Source: Pirellulales bacterium
GTDB taxonomy: Bacteria; Planctomycetota; Planctomycetia; Pirellulales; JAICIG01
Length of the DNA stretch: 36,049 nt
Reading direction: 5' to 3'
NCBI GenBank assembly: GCA_035533075.1
Contig: DATLUO010000049.1
Span: forward strand, 1-36,049
Shown here: positions 1 to 8,517 of the stretch, piece by piece
Layout of the letters: each line of letters opens with the position of its first letter
Numbering within the stretch: position 1 is the first letter of the stretch
Notes under the pieces: model-generated
Database searches by the model: none
What the model saw: the letters and a program-made list of their open reading frames with translations, nothing else
Told to the model about the DNA's origin: nothing
Program-made: the position numbers and the translations under genes

Positions 1-511
1 GCGAGAAGCACGTCGGCGGCAGCCCGAAGGCGGCCGCGCGTTGCTTGGCGTCAACCCGATGTTGTGGCCCCGCGGCCGGTATCGCCCTCAGCGGGGAAAA
101 TGAGGAGGAGAGAGGCCGCGGTGGAATTTTGGGCCGCGCCGTTTCGTATTGCTGGCAGACGGGAAAAACAGCGGGCCGATGGCCGGTCGTGCGTACCCCG
201 CGGCGAAACGAATGTGGACCTTTCTGGCAGTTCGTGGCGGAGCGTCTAAAGTGTAGAGGCAGGCAGCTCGGCATCATGGCAGCCCGCCGCGGCAATCGCC
301 GTGGCCGCGCGGCGGCACGCACAGTTGGGCACGCACGCAAACCGATGGGGTGGTTTTGCACGGAAACCTCCCGAGCCAGTCGCGCGGTAGAACGAAAAGG
401 TGCGGGCAGGTGTCGGGACTCAGTAGCCTGACGCAAGGATCTTTGGAAATCTGGTCTGTTGTCAGTGGTCAGTTGCCAATGGGCCGTGGCGACTTGGGCG
501 TCTTCGGGCGC
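1..511. other. Non-coding left edge, no gene recognised
   Basis: No reading frame here has a recognisable protein. The frames that are open look like chance open frames in GC-rich DNA, without a convincing start site or family motif. Around 459-478 there is a run of GTCAGTGGTCAGTTG type, a kind of short repeat often dispersed in bacterial genomes. Nothing else was identified. Confidence 0.5.
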
Positions 512-706
512 GAGTTGCGCACCTTCGCAAAAACGCGGCGTTTTTTGGGGGTTGGCAGTTGCGCGTCTTCGCTGGCGCACGGTGTTTTTGGCGTTTCCGC
601 AACCGGCGGTGGCTCGCTCGGGAGACCGGCCGCGGCCTTGCCGCCGAGTTGCGCACATTCGACAAAACGCGGCATTTTTTCGGGTTGGCAGTTGCGCATC
701 TTCGCT
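512..706. repeat. Direct repeat pair, about 62 bp each
   Basis: Two copies of a roughly 62-bp unit lie at 512-573 and 646-706. Both start with GAGTTGCGCAC and end with TTGCGC(G/A)TCTTCGCT. Each contains an A-rich/T-rich inverted segment; in the first copy AAAAACG-CGG-CGTTTTT can fold as a short hairpin followed by T residues, while the second copy has lost part of the symmetry. The second copy ends exactly where the sigma-factor remnant becomes readable, so the repeat may mark the junction of an insertion or deletion. Confidence 0.7.
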
Positions 707-839
707 ATCTTGCGAAGCATCGAGGAGCTTGACTGGCCGGAGATCGGCAAGAAAATGGACCGCACACCCAACGCCGCCCGCGTTCTCTGGGCACGGGCAC
801 TGAAACAACTCCGCCCCCCGCATCGAAGAACGGCTGTAA
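707..839 (+). pseudogene. C-terminal remnant of a sigma-70 family (ECF-like) sigma factor
   Basis: The plus frame reads as the region-4 helix-turn-helix of an extracytoplasmic-function type sigma factor: an LDWPEIGKKMDRTPNAAR segment followed by LWARALKQLRP, which is how planctomycete ECF sigma factors usually end. The rest of the gene (regions 2 to 3) is missing; upstream there is only repeat DNA. A run of six C residues at about 821-827 breaks the frame just before the natural ending RIEERL-stop, whose stop codon is at 837-839 in another frame. Truncation plus frameshift make it a dead remnant. The family call is fairly secure; exact boundaries are not. Confidence 0.65.
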
Positions 840-847
840 GCAGCGGC

Positions 848-1993
848 TCATTCGGGCAGGGCCAGCGTGGCACGGCGGCGGCGATGGCGCCAGCGCCGGC
901 CGACCACGCGCGCCAGCTTGCTCGGCTCGATTTCGAGCACGCCCAGCAACCGCACCAAGGCCCAGGCCGACCGCAGACTCACGCGGGGCCGAGCGCAAAG
1001 GTAACGCTCTTCAAAGCGCGGTCGAAAACGGCTCTTGTAGTGATACAGCCCGGCCGTATCGAACACGAAATTGAAGTAGCGGCCCGCCAGCGACAAACTG
1101 CGGCGCACCAGAGTGCTGTCTCCAGGAATCGGCGCCGCGGCACGCAAGCCCGGCACCAGACAGAGCGACACCCGCCGCACGTTTTCTTGCCGCAGAGCCT
1201 CGATGGCCTCGTGCATCAAGAACGGGACCGTGCCGCGCACCGCATCGTGCCTCTGGCGGTAGATTTCGAAAGCCCAACCAGCGCCGTTGCGATAGGGGTT
1301 GCAAACGAGAAAACCCTCGCAGCGATCTTGAGAACGGGCCACAAAGATCCGCCGGCGGCCGAGACGGGCCGGATCGAAGCTGCCATCGAGGAAACGCAGT
1401 TCGGCCGATTGCGGTTTGCCGGCGAGAAAGGCGGCCGACAGCTCCGCCAACTCGACGGTCACCCCTGCCCATTCGGCGGCGGTCATCTGCTCGCGGACGC
1501 ACTCGCGCACGGCCAGCCGCTGCCGGCGACAGTGATTGACTTGCCGGCGCAGCCATTGAAACGGCTTGCCCTGGCAGCTCCAGTCGCCGAGATCGAGAAC
1601 GGCCTCTTCGCCCAGTTTCGTCGCCTGGAAACCATGTCGGCGAAACAGCGGTAAATCGTCCTCGGCCACATTGTAGAACGACAGCCACTCGCCGCGGCCG
1701 TCGGCCTGGGCCACCAGCTCGGCCAGCAACGTCTCTCGGTGGTCGCGGGGCGCGATGAGTCCGCCACCCGCCTGCAGATACCTGCCAACGCGGACGAGAG
1801 CGACCAGTCCCCGACGCTCGCGCGACCAGAAGACTTCGCGCTCGCGATCGGTGGCCAGGTACGAATCGTAGTATTGTCCGTGACGGAACGCGATGGCCTC
1901 CAGCGAGCGCGGCCCGCGCGCGGTACTCGTTCTGACGAGCGGCGGAGCGGCGTAGGAATTGGACCCATCGACTTCCTGACAAACCGGCAGCAT
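848..1993 (-). CDS. DUF2156 / phosphatidylglycerol lysyltransferase C-terminal-domain protein
   Basis: A 381-residue protein without obvious membrane helices that reads as a DUF2156 protein, the GNAT-fold catalytic domain also found at the C-terminus of MprF lipid aminoacyltransferases. Seen features: an early block YDSYLATDREREVFWS, a central LGEEAVLDLGDWSCQGKPFQ segment (typical acceptor-side strand), and a C-terminal FNFVFDTAGLYHYKSRFRPRF block, the characteristic end of these domains (YxFKxKFxPxW-like). The start is well supported: an AAGGAGGG ribosome-binding site lies about 8 bases before the ATG at 1993. It is divergent from the toroid-methyltransferase gene. By family it may transfer an aminoacyl or acyl group to a lipid or wall precursor; the real substrate is unknown, and without the membrane domain it is not a classical MprF. 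Confidence 0.85.
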   Translation of the reverse strand: MLPVCQEVDGSNSYAAPPLVRTSTARGPRSLEAIAFRHGQYYDSYLATDREREVFWSRERRGLVALVRVGRYLQAGGGLIAPRDHRETLLAELVAQADGRGEWLSFYNVAEDDLPLFRRHGFQATKLGEEAVLDLGDWSCQGKPFQWLRRQVNHCRRQRLAVRECVREQMTAAEWAGVTVELAELSAAFLAGKPQSAELRFLDGSFDPARLGRRRIFVARSQDRCEGFLVCNPYRNGAGWAFEIYRQRHDAVRGTVPFLMHEAIEALRQENVRRVSLCLVPGLRAAAPIPGDSTLVRRSLSLAGRYFNFVFDTAGLYHYKSRFRPRFEERYLCARPRVSLRSAWALVRLLGVLEIEPSKLARVVGRRWRHRRRRATLALPE

Positions 1994-2184
1994 AGAACCG
2001 TACCCTCCTTGGCGCGGGCGAGCGAAAACGGAAAGGGCTGATTCTAGCAGGAAGCGCCGGGCGTGGTAACACGGACTCACTCGCTGACTTGCCTGGGCTG
2101 CGCAAACTGGCATTGGAGCAGACCGGGCGACGGGCGATAATGCCGCCCCTTGGGTCCGGTACTTGGTCGTGCTTTGACGCGCCG

Positions 2185-3897
2185 ATGCACAGCGACATTT
2201 TGAGATCGAACCGTGGCCCGGAAGGCGACGGACCGGCCGTCGCCGCCCCTCGGTGGCCCGCTTGCTCCGCAAGCGGAACCCCCGTCACCAGCGACTTGGC
2301 CGCCGATCGCGCCTGGCCCTGGCACCGGCGGCTTGCGTCGGCCGCCACTCGCCGTGTTCGGGCCTGGTGCCGGAGCGCGGCCGACGACCACCGGCCGACG
2401 CCCGTCGAGTCGGCGGTCAATTGGCTGAACCAACAGTCGCGCTCCGTCGGGCTGGCCGTGCGATGCGGCGCGCCGCCGTGCCCAGGGTTGACCGCGGCGC
2501 TCCTGCCGACGTTGCTGGAATTTGGGCAGCTCGAATTGCTCGAGGACTGGCTCGGGTGGCTGTTGTCGGCGCAGCGGTCGGATGGCAGCTTTACACAAGC
2601 AGGCATGGATGTCGGCTCCTTTCTCAATACGGCCGAAGCGCTCGTCGCTCTGACCGAGTTGGCCGCAGCCGGAATGGTCGTCGCCCACGATCCGGCCCGA
2701 CGCGCCGCCGAGTACCTAAACCAGCGGCTGGCGGATTTCTCTCTCGCGGGCACGGGCGGCGATCGTCGGCTGCGGACGGCGGTGTCGGTCCGCTGCGCGG
2801 CTGCATTGTCTGGGGCTGGACCGTGGTTGGGGTCAAAACGTTGGCAACAGACCGCCGATGACGTTCTCGTCCGATCGCGCGGCGCGGTCGATTGGCACTT
2901 GTGGAACGAGCCGGGCCGCCTGGTCGTCCAGGCCGCGGATGCTTGGCTGACGTTGGGCGAGGTCGATTTGGCACGCGACATCCTACGTTGGCCCTCGTCT
3001 CGGCAACGCCGCGATGGATCCGTGCCCGCGACGGAGCACGCCACCTGGGGCGAGAACGACGTGCTGGCACACTTGTCGGCCCTCTGGTTCCGTTTGGGCG
3101 AGCGCGATCGGGCCGATCGAGCACTCGCGTTTTTGCACCGGCAGCAGCGGCCCAGCGGCGGCTGGTGGCAGCGATGGGGCCGCTCTCTGCCGACGGGTGA
3201 ATCGGCTTGGGCGGTCAACCATTATCTCGATGCCGCCCGGCTGCAAGTCGCCACGTCGTTTGATCAGCCCAACGAGTTGCCGACCGCCATTGCCGCAAAC
3301 GACGGTCGCTTGGTTGCCGTTCGCGACTGGCTCGCGACACTGGGTATCGCGCCGAAAGTGGCCGACGTCGGCTGCGGCCCCGGCAGGTTTCTATGCGAGT
3401 TGAGGCGTGTCGTTCCCCATGCGCGGCTGGTCGGCATCGACCCCGCGCCGGCCATGCTGCGCCGACTGCCGCCGGGCATCGAAAGCCGCACCGGCAGCCT
3501 GTTGCGCATTCCGGCCGGCGACGGAGAGTTCGACGGGGTCTTCGCCGTGGAGTCGCTGGAGCATTCGCTGCTGCCCGAACGGGCGGTGGACGAACTTTGC
3601 CGTGTGGTGCGGCCGGGCGGGAAGATTCTCATTATCGACAAGCATCGCGCCCGGCAGCCGTTGTCGCTGCACCAGCCGTGGGAGCGGTGGTTTTTGCCGG
3701 AAACGGTCGAGCACTGGATGGCGCGGCATTGCGGCGACTTGCGTGTCGAACCGATCACGCACGGCCCGGCCGGAAAAACCGGCCTGTTCCTCTGTTGGCA
3801 AGGCACGCGGCGGGCATGCGCCTATGCGTCCCCTGCCGAAGTCTCCGGCAGCGTGCCCAAGCTGGCCAGAAATTCGCTCATTTCGCCGGCAGCATGA
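2185..3897 (+). CDS. Toroid (terpene cyclase/prenyltransferase-like) domain fused to a SAM methyltransferase
   Basis: About 570 residues if started at the ATG at 2185; the frame is open from a TTG at 2089 and another ATG lies at 2140, and none has a convincing ribosome-binding site, so the N-terminus is uncertain. The first ~300 residues show repeated QW-like motifs of the alpha/alpha toroid fold (LLSAQRSDGSF, RQRRDGSVPA, HRQQRPSGGWW). The last ~200 residues are a class I SAM-dependent methyltransferase: motif I VADVGCGPGRFL, then VGIDPAPAML, and RPGGKILIID. Toroid domains occur in squalene/terpene cyclases and prenyltransferases; here the domain lacks a visible DxDD or DxDDTA acid motif, so it may bind rather than cyclise a polyprenyl or lipid substrate. 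The divergent DUF2156 gene would fit a lipid or surface-modification role, which is inference. Its 3' end overlaps the convergent TPR gene by 76 bases. Confidence 0.85.
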   Translation: MHSDILRSNRGPEGDGPAVAAPRWPACSASGTPVTSDLAADRAWPWHRRLASAATRRVRAWCRSAADDHRPTPVESAVNWLNQQSRSVGLAVRCGAPPCPGLTAALLPTLLEFGQLELLEDWLGWLLSAQRSDGSFTQAGMDVGSFLNTAEALVALTELAAAGMVVAHDPARRAAEYLNQRLADFSLAGTGGDRRLRTAVSVRCAAALSGAGPWLGSKRWQQTADDVLVRSRGAVDWHLWNEPGRLVVQAADAWLTLGEVDLARDILRWPSSRQRRDGSVPATEHATWGENDVLAHLSALWFRLGERDRADRALAFLHRQQRPSGGWWQRWGRSLPTGESAWAVNHYLDAARLQVATSFDQPNELPTAIAANDGRLVAVRDWLATLGIAPKVADVGCGPGRFLCELRRVVPHARLVGIDPAPAMLRRLPPGIESRTGSLLRIPAGDGEFDGVFAVESLEHSLLPERAVDELCRVVRPGGKILIIDKHRARQPLSLHQPWERWFLPETVEHWMARHCGDLRVEPITHGPAGKTGLFLCWQGTRRACAYASPAEVSGSVPKLARNSLISPAA

Positions 3898-4166
3898 GCG
3901 TTGCCTTGCTGCCGGGCCTGCTCGATGCCATCGCGCAACACGGCCCGCGCATCGTCGATCCTGCCCAGGCGCGTCAACTGCTGGCCCGACATGAAGAAAG
4001 CCGGCACGTAAGGCGGCGTGTCGGCCATCAGTCCGCGCAGCGTTTCCAGGCTCCGCTCGTGGTTGCTTTCTTTGTCCAGTTCCATCGCTAGACTATAGCG
4101 CAGGAATACGTCGCGCGGATCGTCCGCCAGCATCGACTCAATTCGTTCGCGGCGTGATGGGGGCAT
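3822..4166 (-). CDS. Small TPR-repeat protein
   Basis: A 114-residue protein with a helix-rich, tetratricopeptide-like pattern: DVFLRYSLAMELDKE, then YVPAFFMSGQQLTRLGRIDDAR, then AVLRDGIEQARQQG. Two to three TPR-like helical pairs suggest a protein-interaction role. It starts 5 bases after the leuD stop codon and reads in the same direction, so it is probably the last gene of the leuC-leuD transcript. It runs tail-to-tail into the methyltransferase gene with a 76-base overlap. No enzymatic motif is visible. Small TPR proteins beside leuD seem common in planctomycetes, but that comes from memory. Confidence 0.8.
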   Translation of the reverse strand: MPPSRRERIESMLADDPRDVFLRYSLAMELDKESNHERSLETLRGLMADTPPYVPAFFMSGQQLTRLGRIDDARAVLRDGIEQARQQGNAHAAGEMSEFLASLGTLPETSAGDA

Positions 4167-4171
4167 AGGTT

Positions 4172-4759
4172 TTAAGCGTGCGCCGCTTCGTAAGTGGCAA
4201 TCTTGTCTTCGTGCGCCAGCGTCAGTCCGATGTCGTCGAGTCCGTTCAGCAGACAGTGCCGCCGGGAGTCGTCGACGTCGAAGCTCAGCGTCAGCCCGTG
4301 CTCGTCGCGGACCGTGCGCGACTCCAAGTCGATGGTCAGCTTGTAACCGGGGTATTGAGCCATGCGCCGGAACAACTCATCGACTTGCTCCTCCGACAAC
4401 CGCACGGGCAGCAGGCCGTTCTTGAAGCAGTTGTTGTAAAAAATATCGGCGAAGCTGGGCGCGATGATGCTGCGAAAGCCGAAATCTTCCAACGCCCAAG
4501 GAGCATGCTCGCGGCTGGAACCGCAGCCGAAATTGCGCCGCGCCAACAGCACGGTGGCGCCCTGGTATTCGGGCCGGTTCAGCTCGAACTTCGGATCGGG
4601 CGAGCCGTCGGGCAACTGTCGCCAATCGAAGAACAGAAACTGCCCGAAGCCGGTCCGTTCGATCCGCTTCAAGAACTGCTTGGGGATGATCTGGTCGGTA
4701 TCGACGTTGGCCCGGTCCATCGGAACGACCAGGCCGCTGTGGGTGGTGAAGGGTTTCAT
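4172..4759 (-). CDS. leuD: 3-isopropylmalate dehydratase small subunit
   Basis: LeuD, 195 residues, usual length about 190-205. With LeuC it forms the aconitase-like enzyme that isomerises 2-isopropylmalate to 3-isopropylmalate in leucine biosynthesis. Seen motifs: [20 protein letters not shown] near the N-terminus and the swivel-domain signature [15 protein letters not shown] around residue 80, followed by [21 protein letters not shown]. The ATG at 4759 gives the family-standard N-terminus MKPF; an in-frame upstream GTG is less likely. Unusually it does not directly follow leuC: two other genes on the same strand lie between them. Function is secure. Confidence 0.97.
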   Translation of the reverse strand: MKPFTTHSGLVVPMDRANVDTDQIIPKQFLKRIERTGFGQFLFFDWRQLPDGSPDPKFELNRPEYQGATVLLARRNFGCGSSREHAPWALEDFGFRSIIAPSFADIFYNNCFKNGLLPVRLSEEQVDELFRRMAQYPGYKLTIDLESRTVRDEHGLTLSFDVDDSRRHCLLNGLDDIGLTLAHEDKIATYEAAHA

Positions 4760-4793
4760 ATCGGTCTTTCTGTATCTCCCCGTTGGTACCAAG

Positions 4794-5732
4794 TCACGCA
4801 GCAGATAATGACGGACTCGCGGAGGTCACGATTTCATCATGTGCCAACCGCCTGCGCGCATGCAGCTCTTCGCGGAAACGACCATTGCTTTGCGCCGATG
4901 CTTTTGGTTGTGAGGCAATCGCAGTAGCCCGCCCTAGTGGCGCAATCTTATCCGCTTCGCTGGCGGCGGTCATCGCCTCAGCCTCTTCTCCAAGAAGCTC
5001 ATGGCTGAGCGCCTTGCTATACATTGCGGCAGACGCAATTGCGGAGCGCCATGGCGCGGATGGAGCTTCCGGCAAGCTCCCGATACCGCGATTGACGAGT
5101 TGAATGACCTCGCGCAATTCCATCTCGAATCCAGATCCAGGAATTGACTCGAGGCTATCGAAAAGAACATCCGCCGACAGCAGCAGTAAATACGGATCCG
5201 CCACATCTAACGTCAGCCGCGCTGCTTCCGCTTTTGCCAGTTTTGCTTGTCCCGAGCTCAAGAGGAACCGGAAATACAGTGCTAAGAATCGAACATCGCC
5301 CGGACTCAGCCGAATCGCGTCGGACATGAACACCGCTGCCGGAGCGTACTGCCCCAGGTCTGCCCAAAGAATGCCGCGTAAGACGGCGACATCACGCGCC
5401 GGCAGTCGCCCCTCGTTCTCGCGCAAGAATCTCAACGCGCCGTCAAAATCCCTGGTCGCGAGAAGCGATCGGAATTCGGCGCACAGGGCGTCGGGCACTT
5501 CGCCCGACTGTGTCCGCTCGGTGCCTACATGCGAAAGATCTGCCGCCAAGCCGTCCAGTCGGTCTAGGTCCGCCCTGGTCAGCCGCTGCCAAAGGAAGTC
5601 CATTTCGTCCCTTAGTTCTTCCCCTTCAGCGCTTTCGTCCTGACCAGCGGCGACAAGCGATCGCAACTGGCAAAACAGACGACAGTACTCCGTGAATCCA
5701 GGCGCACAGGAAGCAGCGGTTTCGATTATCAT
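4794..5732 (-). CDS. Repeat-rich (TPR-like) protein inserted between leuC and leuD
   Basis: A 312-residue protein of unknown function. From about residue 85 it looks like helical hairpins of the TPR type ([55 protein letters not shown]). No signal peptide, membrane helix or catalytic motif is visible. It starts 4 bases after the stop of the upstream gene at 5737-6156, which implies translational coupling, and ends 34 bases before leuD. The tight pairing with a possible Tse2-like protein raises the idea of an effector-partner or toxin-immunity pair. That is inference from position only; an ordinary scaffold protein is as likely. The frame is intact. Confidence 0.8.
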   Translation of the reverse strand: MIIETAASCAPGFTEYCRLFCQLRSLVAAGQDESAEGEELRDEMDFLWQRLTRADLDRLDGLAADLSHVGTERTQSGEVPDALCAEFRSLLATRDFDGALRFLRENEGRLPARDVAVLRGILWADLGQYAPAAVFMSDAIRLSPGDVRFLALYFRFLLSSGQAKLAKAEAARLTLDVADPYLLLLSADVLFDSLESIPGSGFEMELREVIQLVNRGIGSLPEAPSAPWRSAIASAAMYSKALSHELLGEEAEAMTAASEADKIAPLGRATAIASQPKASAQSNGRFREELHARRRLAHDEIVTSASPSLSAA

Positions 5733-5736
5733 ACGG

Positions 5737-6156
5737 TCACTCCTCTATTTGCCACTGGTCGCGCGTGGCCACCAAAGCGGCCAGGTAATCCGCCAAGGGC
5801 ATCCCAAACGCTGGCTCGACCAAGCCATGATCTTCGCTTTTGAGCTTCAACACCAGGCCGTGTGCGACCGGCCCTTCCTCGAACGGCCCAGACCCCATGT
5901 ACCAACAAGCGTCGGCATCGTAGCCTGAGACTTCCGGAACGCGGTGCGCGAAGCGCTTCGGTATGCGATGTTTTGGCAACCGCTCCAGGCTTGGCGACAC
6001 CGACATCCCGCCACGCCCAGGCTCGACGGTTCCATCGTCATTGACCTCGACGTCGGGACGAGGCGACGGCGGCAGCCGAACTCCCAGCGAACGAGCCGTG
6101 TTGCCTACCTTCGGCTTCTCACCGTCGCGCGTCATGACGCGGTAAATCAGCGGCAT
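5737..6156 (-). CDS. Conserved small protein, possibly Tse2-like ADP-ribosyltransferase fold
   Basis: A 139-residue protein. The layout recalls the Tse2-type ADP-ribosyltransferase toxin family: MPLIYRVMTRDGEKP at the start, then ARSLGVRLPP, a central GRGGMSVSPSLERLPKHRIP block, and the C-terminal tail MPLADYLAALVATRDQWQ. The resemblance is from memory and no NAD-binding residue could be verified, so the functional label is tentative. The ATG at 6156 lies 12 bases after the leuC stop, with AAAGAG as a weak ribosome-binding site, and the gene stops 4 bases before its partner at 4794-5732. Both ride in the leu transcript. A plain planctomycete conserved protein is the alternative. Confidence 0.75.
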   Translation of the reverse strand: MPLIYRVMTRDGEKPKVGNTARSLGVRLPPSPRPDVEVNDDGTVEPGRGGMSVSPSLERLPKHRIPKRFAHRVPEVSGYDADACWYMGSGPFEEGPVAHGLVLKLKSEDHGLVEPAFGMPLADYLAALVATRDQWQIEE

Positions 6157-6168
6157 CTCTTTTTCCGA

Positions 6169-7593
6169 TTATACCGTACCCTTGTACTTCCAGTCGCGGA
6201 TATCCACAAAATGCCCTTCCACCGCGGCCGCCGCGGCCATGGCGGGCGAAACCAGGTGCGTGCGGCCGCCTTTGCCTTGACGGCCCTCGAAGTTGCGATT
6301 GCTGGTCGACGCACAACGCTCGCCGGGCGAAAGCGTGTCGGGGTTCATCCCCAGGCACATGCTGCAACCCGCCTCGCGCCATTCAAATCCCGCTTCCTGA
6401 AACACGCGGTTCAGCCCCTCGCGCTCAGCCTGCGCCTTGATCTGTCCGCTGCCGGGCACCACCATCGCATGCACCTGCCGCGAAACATGATAGCCCCGCA
6501 CCACGGCCGCCGCCGCCCGAAGATCCTCGATGCGGCTGTTCGTGCAGGAACCGATGAACACGCGGTCGACGGCCACCTCCGCCAGCGGCGTGCCCGGTTT
6601 CAGCCCCATGTAGTCCAAGGCACGCGCCGCGCTCTTGCGATCGTTCTCGTTGCCGAACTCCGCCGGGTCGGGCACCTTGGCCGTCACCGGTGCGACCTGC
6701 GCCGGGTTCGTGCCCCAGGTGACCTGCGGAACCACGTTGCCGGCGTGGAAAACCTCCACGCGGTCATAAACCGCGCCGGCATCGCCGGGCAAATCGCGCC
6801 AGCGGGCCACGGCGGCCTCAAAGTCGCGAGGAGCGAACTCGCGACCGCGCAGGTAGTCGAACGTCTTTTCGTCGGGTGCGATCATGCCGGCCCGCGCCCC
6901 GGCCTCGATCGACATGTTGCAAACCGTCATTCGCTCTTCCACGCTCAACGCGCGGATCGCGTCGCCCGTGTACTCGATGCAGTAGCCGGTGCCGCCGTCG
7001 GTGGTGATCTGGCCGATGATATAGAGAATCAGATCCTTCGCGGTGACGCCGGGCGCCAGCTTGCCGTCGACCCGCAACTCGAAGGTCTTGGGCTTGTATT
7101 GCAGCAACGTTTGCGTGGCCAGCACGTGCTCCACTTCGCTGGTGCCGATGCCGAAGGCCAATGCACCGAACGCGCCGTGCGTGGCCGTGTGGCTGTCGCC
7201 GCAGACGATCGTCATGCCGGGCTGCGTCAGACCCAACTCCGGGCCGATGATGTGGACGATGCCCTGCTGGCGATCGTTCAAATCGTAAAGCCGGATGCCG
7301 AACTCGTGGCAGTTGTTCCGTAGCGTGTCGATCTGTTGTTTTGAGATCGGGTCGGCGATCGGCAGGCGGCGGTCGGTGGTGGGCACGTTGTGGTCGGGCG
7401 TGGCCACGGTCCGCTCCGGCCGCCGCACCTTTCGGCCCGCCAACCGCAGTCCCTCGAACGCCTGCGGGCTGGTCACTTCATGCACCAGGTGCAGGTCGAT
7501 GTAAAGAATCGTCTGCTTGCCCGGCTCGGCATCAACCACGTGCGAGTCCCAGATTTTCTCAAACATCGTGCGGGGCGAAACGGCGGACGGCAT
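6169..7593 (-). CDS. leuC: 3-isopropylmalate dehydratase large subunit
   Basis: LeuC, 474 residues, the usual size. It carries the [4Fe-4S] cluster and catalyses isomerisation of isopropylmalate together with LeuD. Seen motifs: [11 protein letters not shown] near the N-terminus, [38 protein letters not shown] (first cluster cysteine) and the [10 protein letters not shown] pair of cluster cysteines near residue 415, then [19 protein letters not shown]. The ATG at 7593 gives [15 protein letters not shown]; a further in-frame ATG at MFEKIW would give the family-minimal start. It is first in a minus-strand run: leuC, 5737 gene, 4794 gene, leuD, TPR gene. Confidence 0.97.
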   Translation of the reverse strand: MPSAVSPRTMFEKIWDSHVVDAEPGKQTILYIDLHLVHEVTSPQAFEGLRLAGRKVRRPERTVATPDHNVPTTDRRLPIADPISKQQIDTLRNNCHEFGIRLYDLNDRQQGIVHIIGPELGLTQPGMTIVCGDSHTATHGAFGALAFGIGTSEVEHVLATQTLLQYKPKTFELRVDGKLAPGVTAKDLILYIIGQITTDGGTGYCIEYTGDAIRALSVEERMTVCNMSIEAGARAGMIAPDEKTFDYLRGREFAPRDFEAAVARWRDLPGDAGAVYDRVEVFHAGNVVPQVTWGTNPAQVAPVTAKVPDPAEFGNENDRKSAARALDYMGLKPGTPLAEVAVDRVFIGSCTNSRIEDLRAAAAVVRGYHVSRQVHAMVVPGSGQIKAQAEREGLNRVFQEAGFEWREAGCSMCLGMNPDTLSPGERCASTSNRNFEGRQGKGGRTHLVSPAMAAAAAVEGHFVDIRDWKYKGTV

Positions 7594-7932
7594 GGCGGCT
7601 CGGCTGTGAAAAGAAGACACGTAAGGTTTAACGGAAATGCGGCTTAGGCTGTGGGCCCGGCAAATCGAGGACTCAGCGGAGCCTGCGGCCAGAATTCTCA
7701 CGAATTATGCTACGCGGCCTGCGCCGCTCGCGACCCAGTATTATAGTCAAGCGAGGCAAGGCTTGCGAGCGGCACCCCACTTCTGGCAACTGGCAATCGC
7801 TACCAGTTGTTCGCCGCCTTAAAGTCGCTACGGCCGGCACCCCGATTCTATCCACGTGGCTGCCAGCGTCGTCTTGCCGCCCGCCCGCTTTTGATTCGTC
7901 TACTTGCGATACCGACTGGGCTGAGGGGGGTT
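7594..7932. other. Divergent intergenic region upstream of leuC
   Basis: About 340 bases between the divergent leuC and the 7933 gene. It must contain the promoters for both directions, but no convincing -35/-10 pair was found. A segment of type GCGAGGC-AAGG-CTTGCGAGCGGCACCCC near 7750-7775 resembles the short dispersed sequences elsewhere in this window. No terminator, riboswitch or leader peptide with leucine codons was recognised. Confidence 0.4.
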
Positions 7933-8517
7933 ATGGGTTCGAGCGAGTCGAAACCGGTCACGGCATTAGGATTCTTGACGGTCGTCGAACACGAACTGCA
8001 CGGCTTGTTCGGCGGCTATTTGCTGCTGAACTCCAGCGGCCGGCCGCTGGAGTTTCACTGCACCGCGCCGATCAAGCCGAATCGTGCCCAGGAAATCCTC
8101 TACGGGCCGACGCTCCAGCCTTACCTCTACGGCGAGCAGATCGGCCAGGCGTTGATCGCCAAAAGCCAAGCCAAACCACTCGCCGTTTGCACCGACCTGC
8201 CCGCCGTGCTCGCCGCCCGTGATTTTGTCTCGCTACCGATCGTGCTGGTGGCCGATCCGCCCGAGGCACAGCAAGCCGAGGAGGATGCGGCGCCTGCCAC
8301 CGGCGGCAGAATGGTGCGCATCGACAGGCCGCACGGCCAGCCTGACGTGGTCCGTTTCGAGTTGGGTCGCAACCGGCTGGCGGTGTCATCGCAGCATGCA
8401 GACGACCGTGTGGAACTGGCCGAACGGCTCGCCGCGCTTGCCGATCGTTTCGACCTGGCTGAGCCGTTCGACCGCATTCGCAATGCCATCGAAGAAGCGC
8501 AACGGACCGGTCGATGA
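7933..8517 (+). CDS. Conserved hypothetical protein encoded with a SNF2 helicase
   Basis: A 194-residue protein of unknown function. The start at 7933 (MGSSESKPVTALGFLTVVEH) is chosen because GAGGGGGG lies just upstream as a ribosome-binding site. The sequence looks like a roadblock/profilin-type or similar alpha/beta fold at the start (LGFLTVVEHELHGLFGGYLLL, then SSGRPLEFHCTAPI), but no family was confidently recognised. Its stop codon overlaps the start of the SNF2-like helicase gene as ATGA, so the two are translationally coupled and probably work together. It has no membrane segment. Confidence 0.8.
   Translation: MGSSESKPVTALGFLTVVEHELHGLFGGYLLLNSSGRPLEFHCTAPIKPNRAQEILYGPTLQPYLYGEQIGQALIAKSQAKPLAVCTDLPAVLAARDFVSLPIVLVADPPEAQQAEEDAAPATGGRMVRIDRPHGQPDVVRFELGRNRLAVSSQHADDRVELAERLAALADRFDLAEPFDRIRNAIEEAQRTGR

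Noticed and set aside
350-1654. Plus-strand frame of 434 codons
   Set aside because: Only the short sigma-factor segment inside it is recognisable; the rest is non-coding repeat DNA or antisense to the DUF2156 gene.
1011-3218. Long minus-strand frame of 735 codons
   Set aside because: Antisense to the toroid-methyltransferase gene and out of frame with the DUF2156 gene; Arg/Pro-rich with no family motif.
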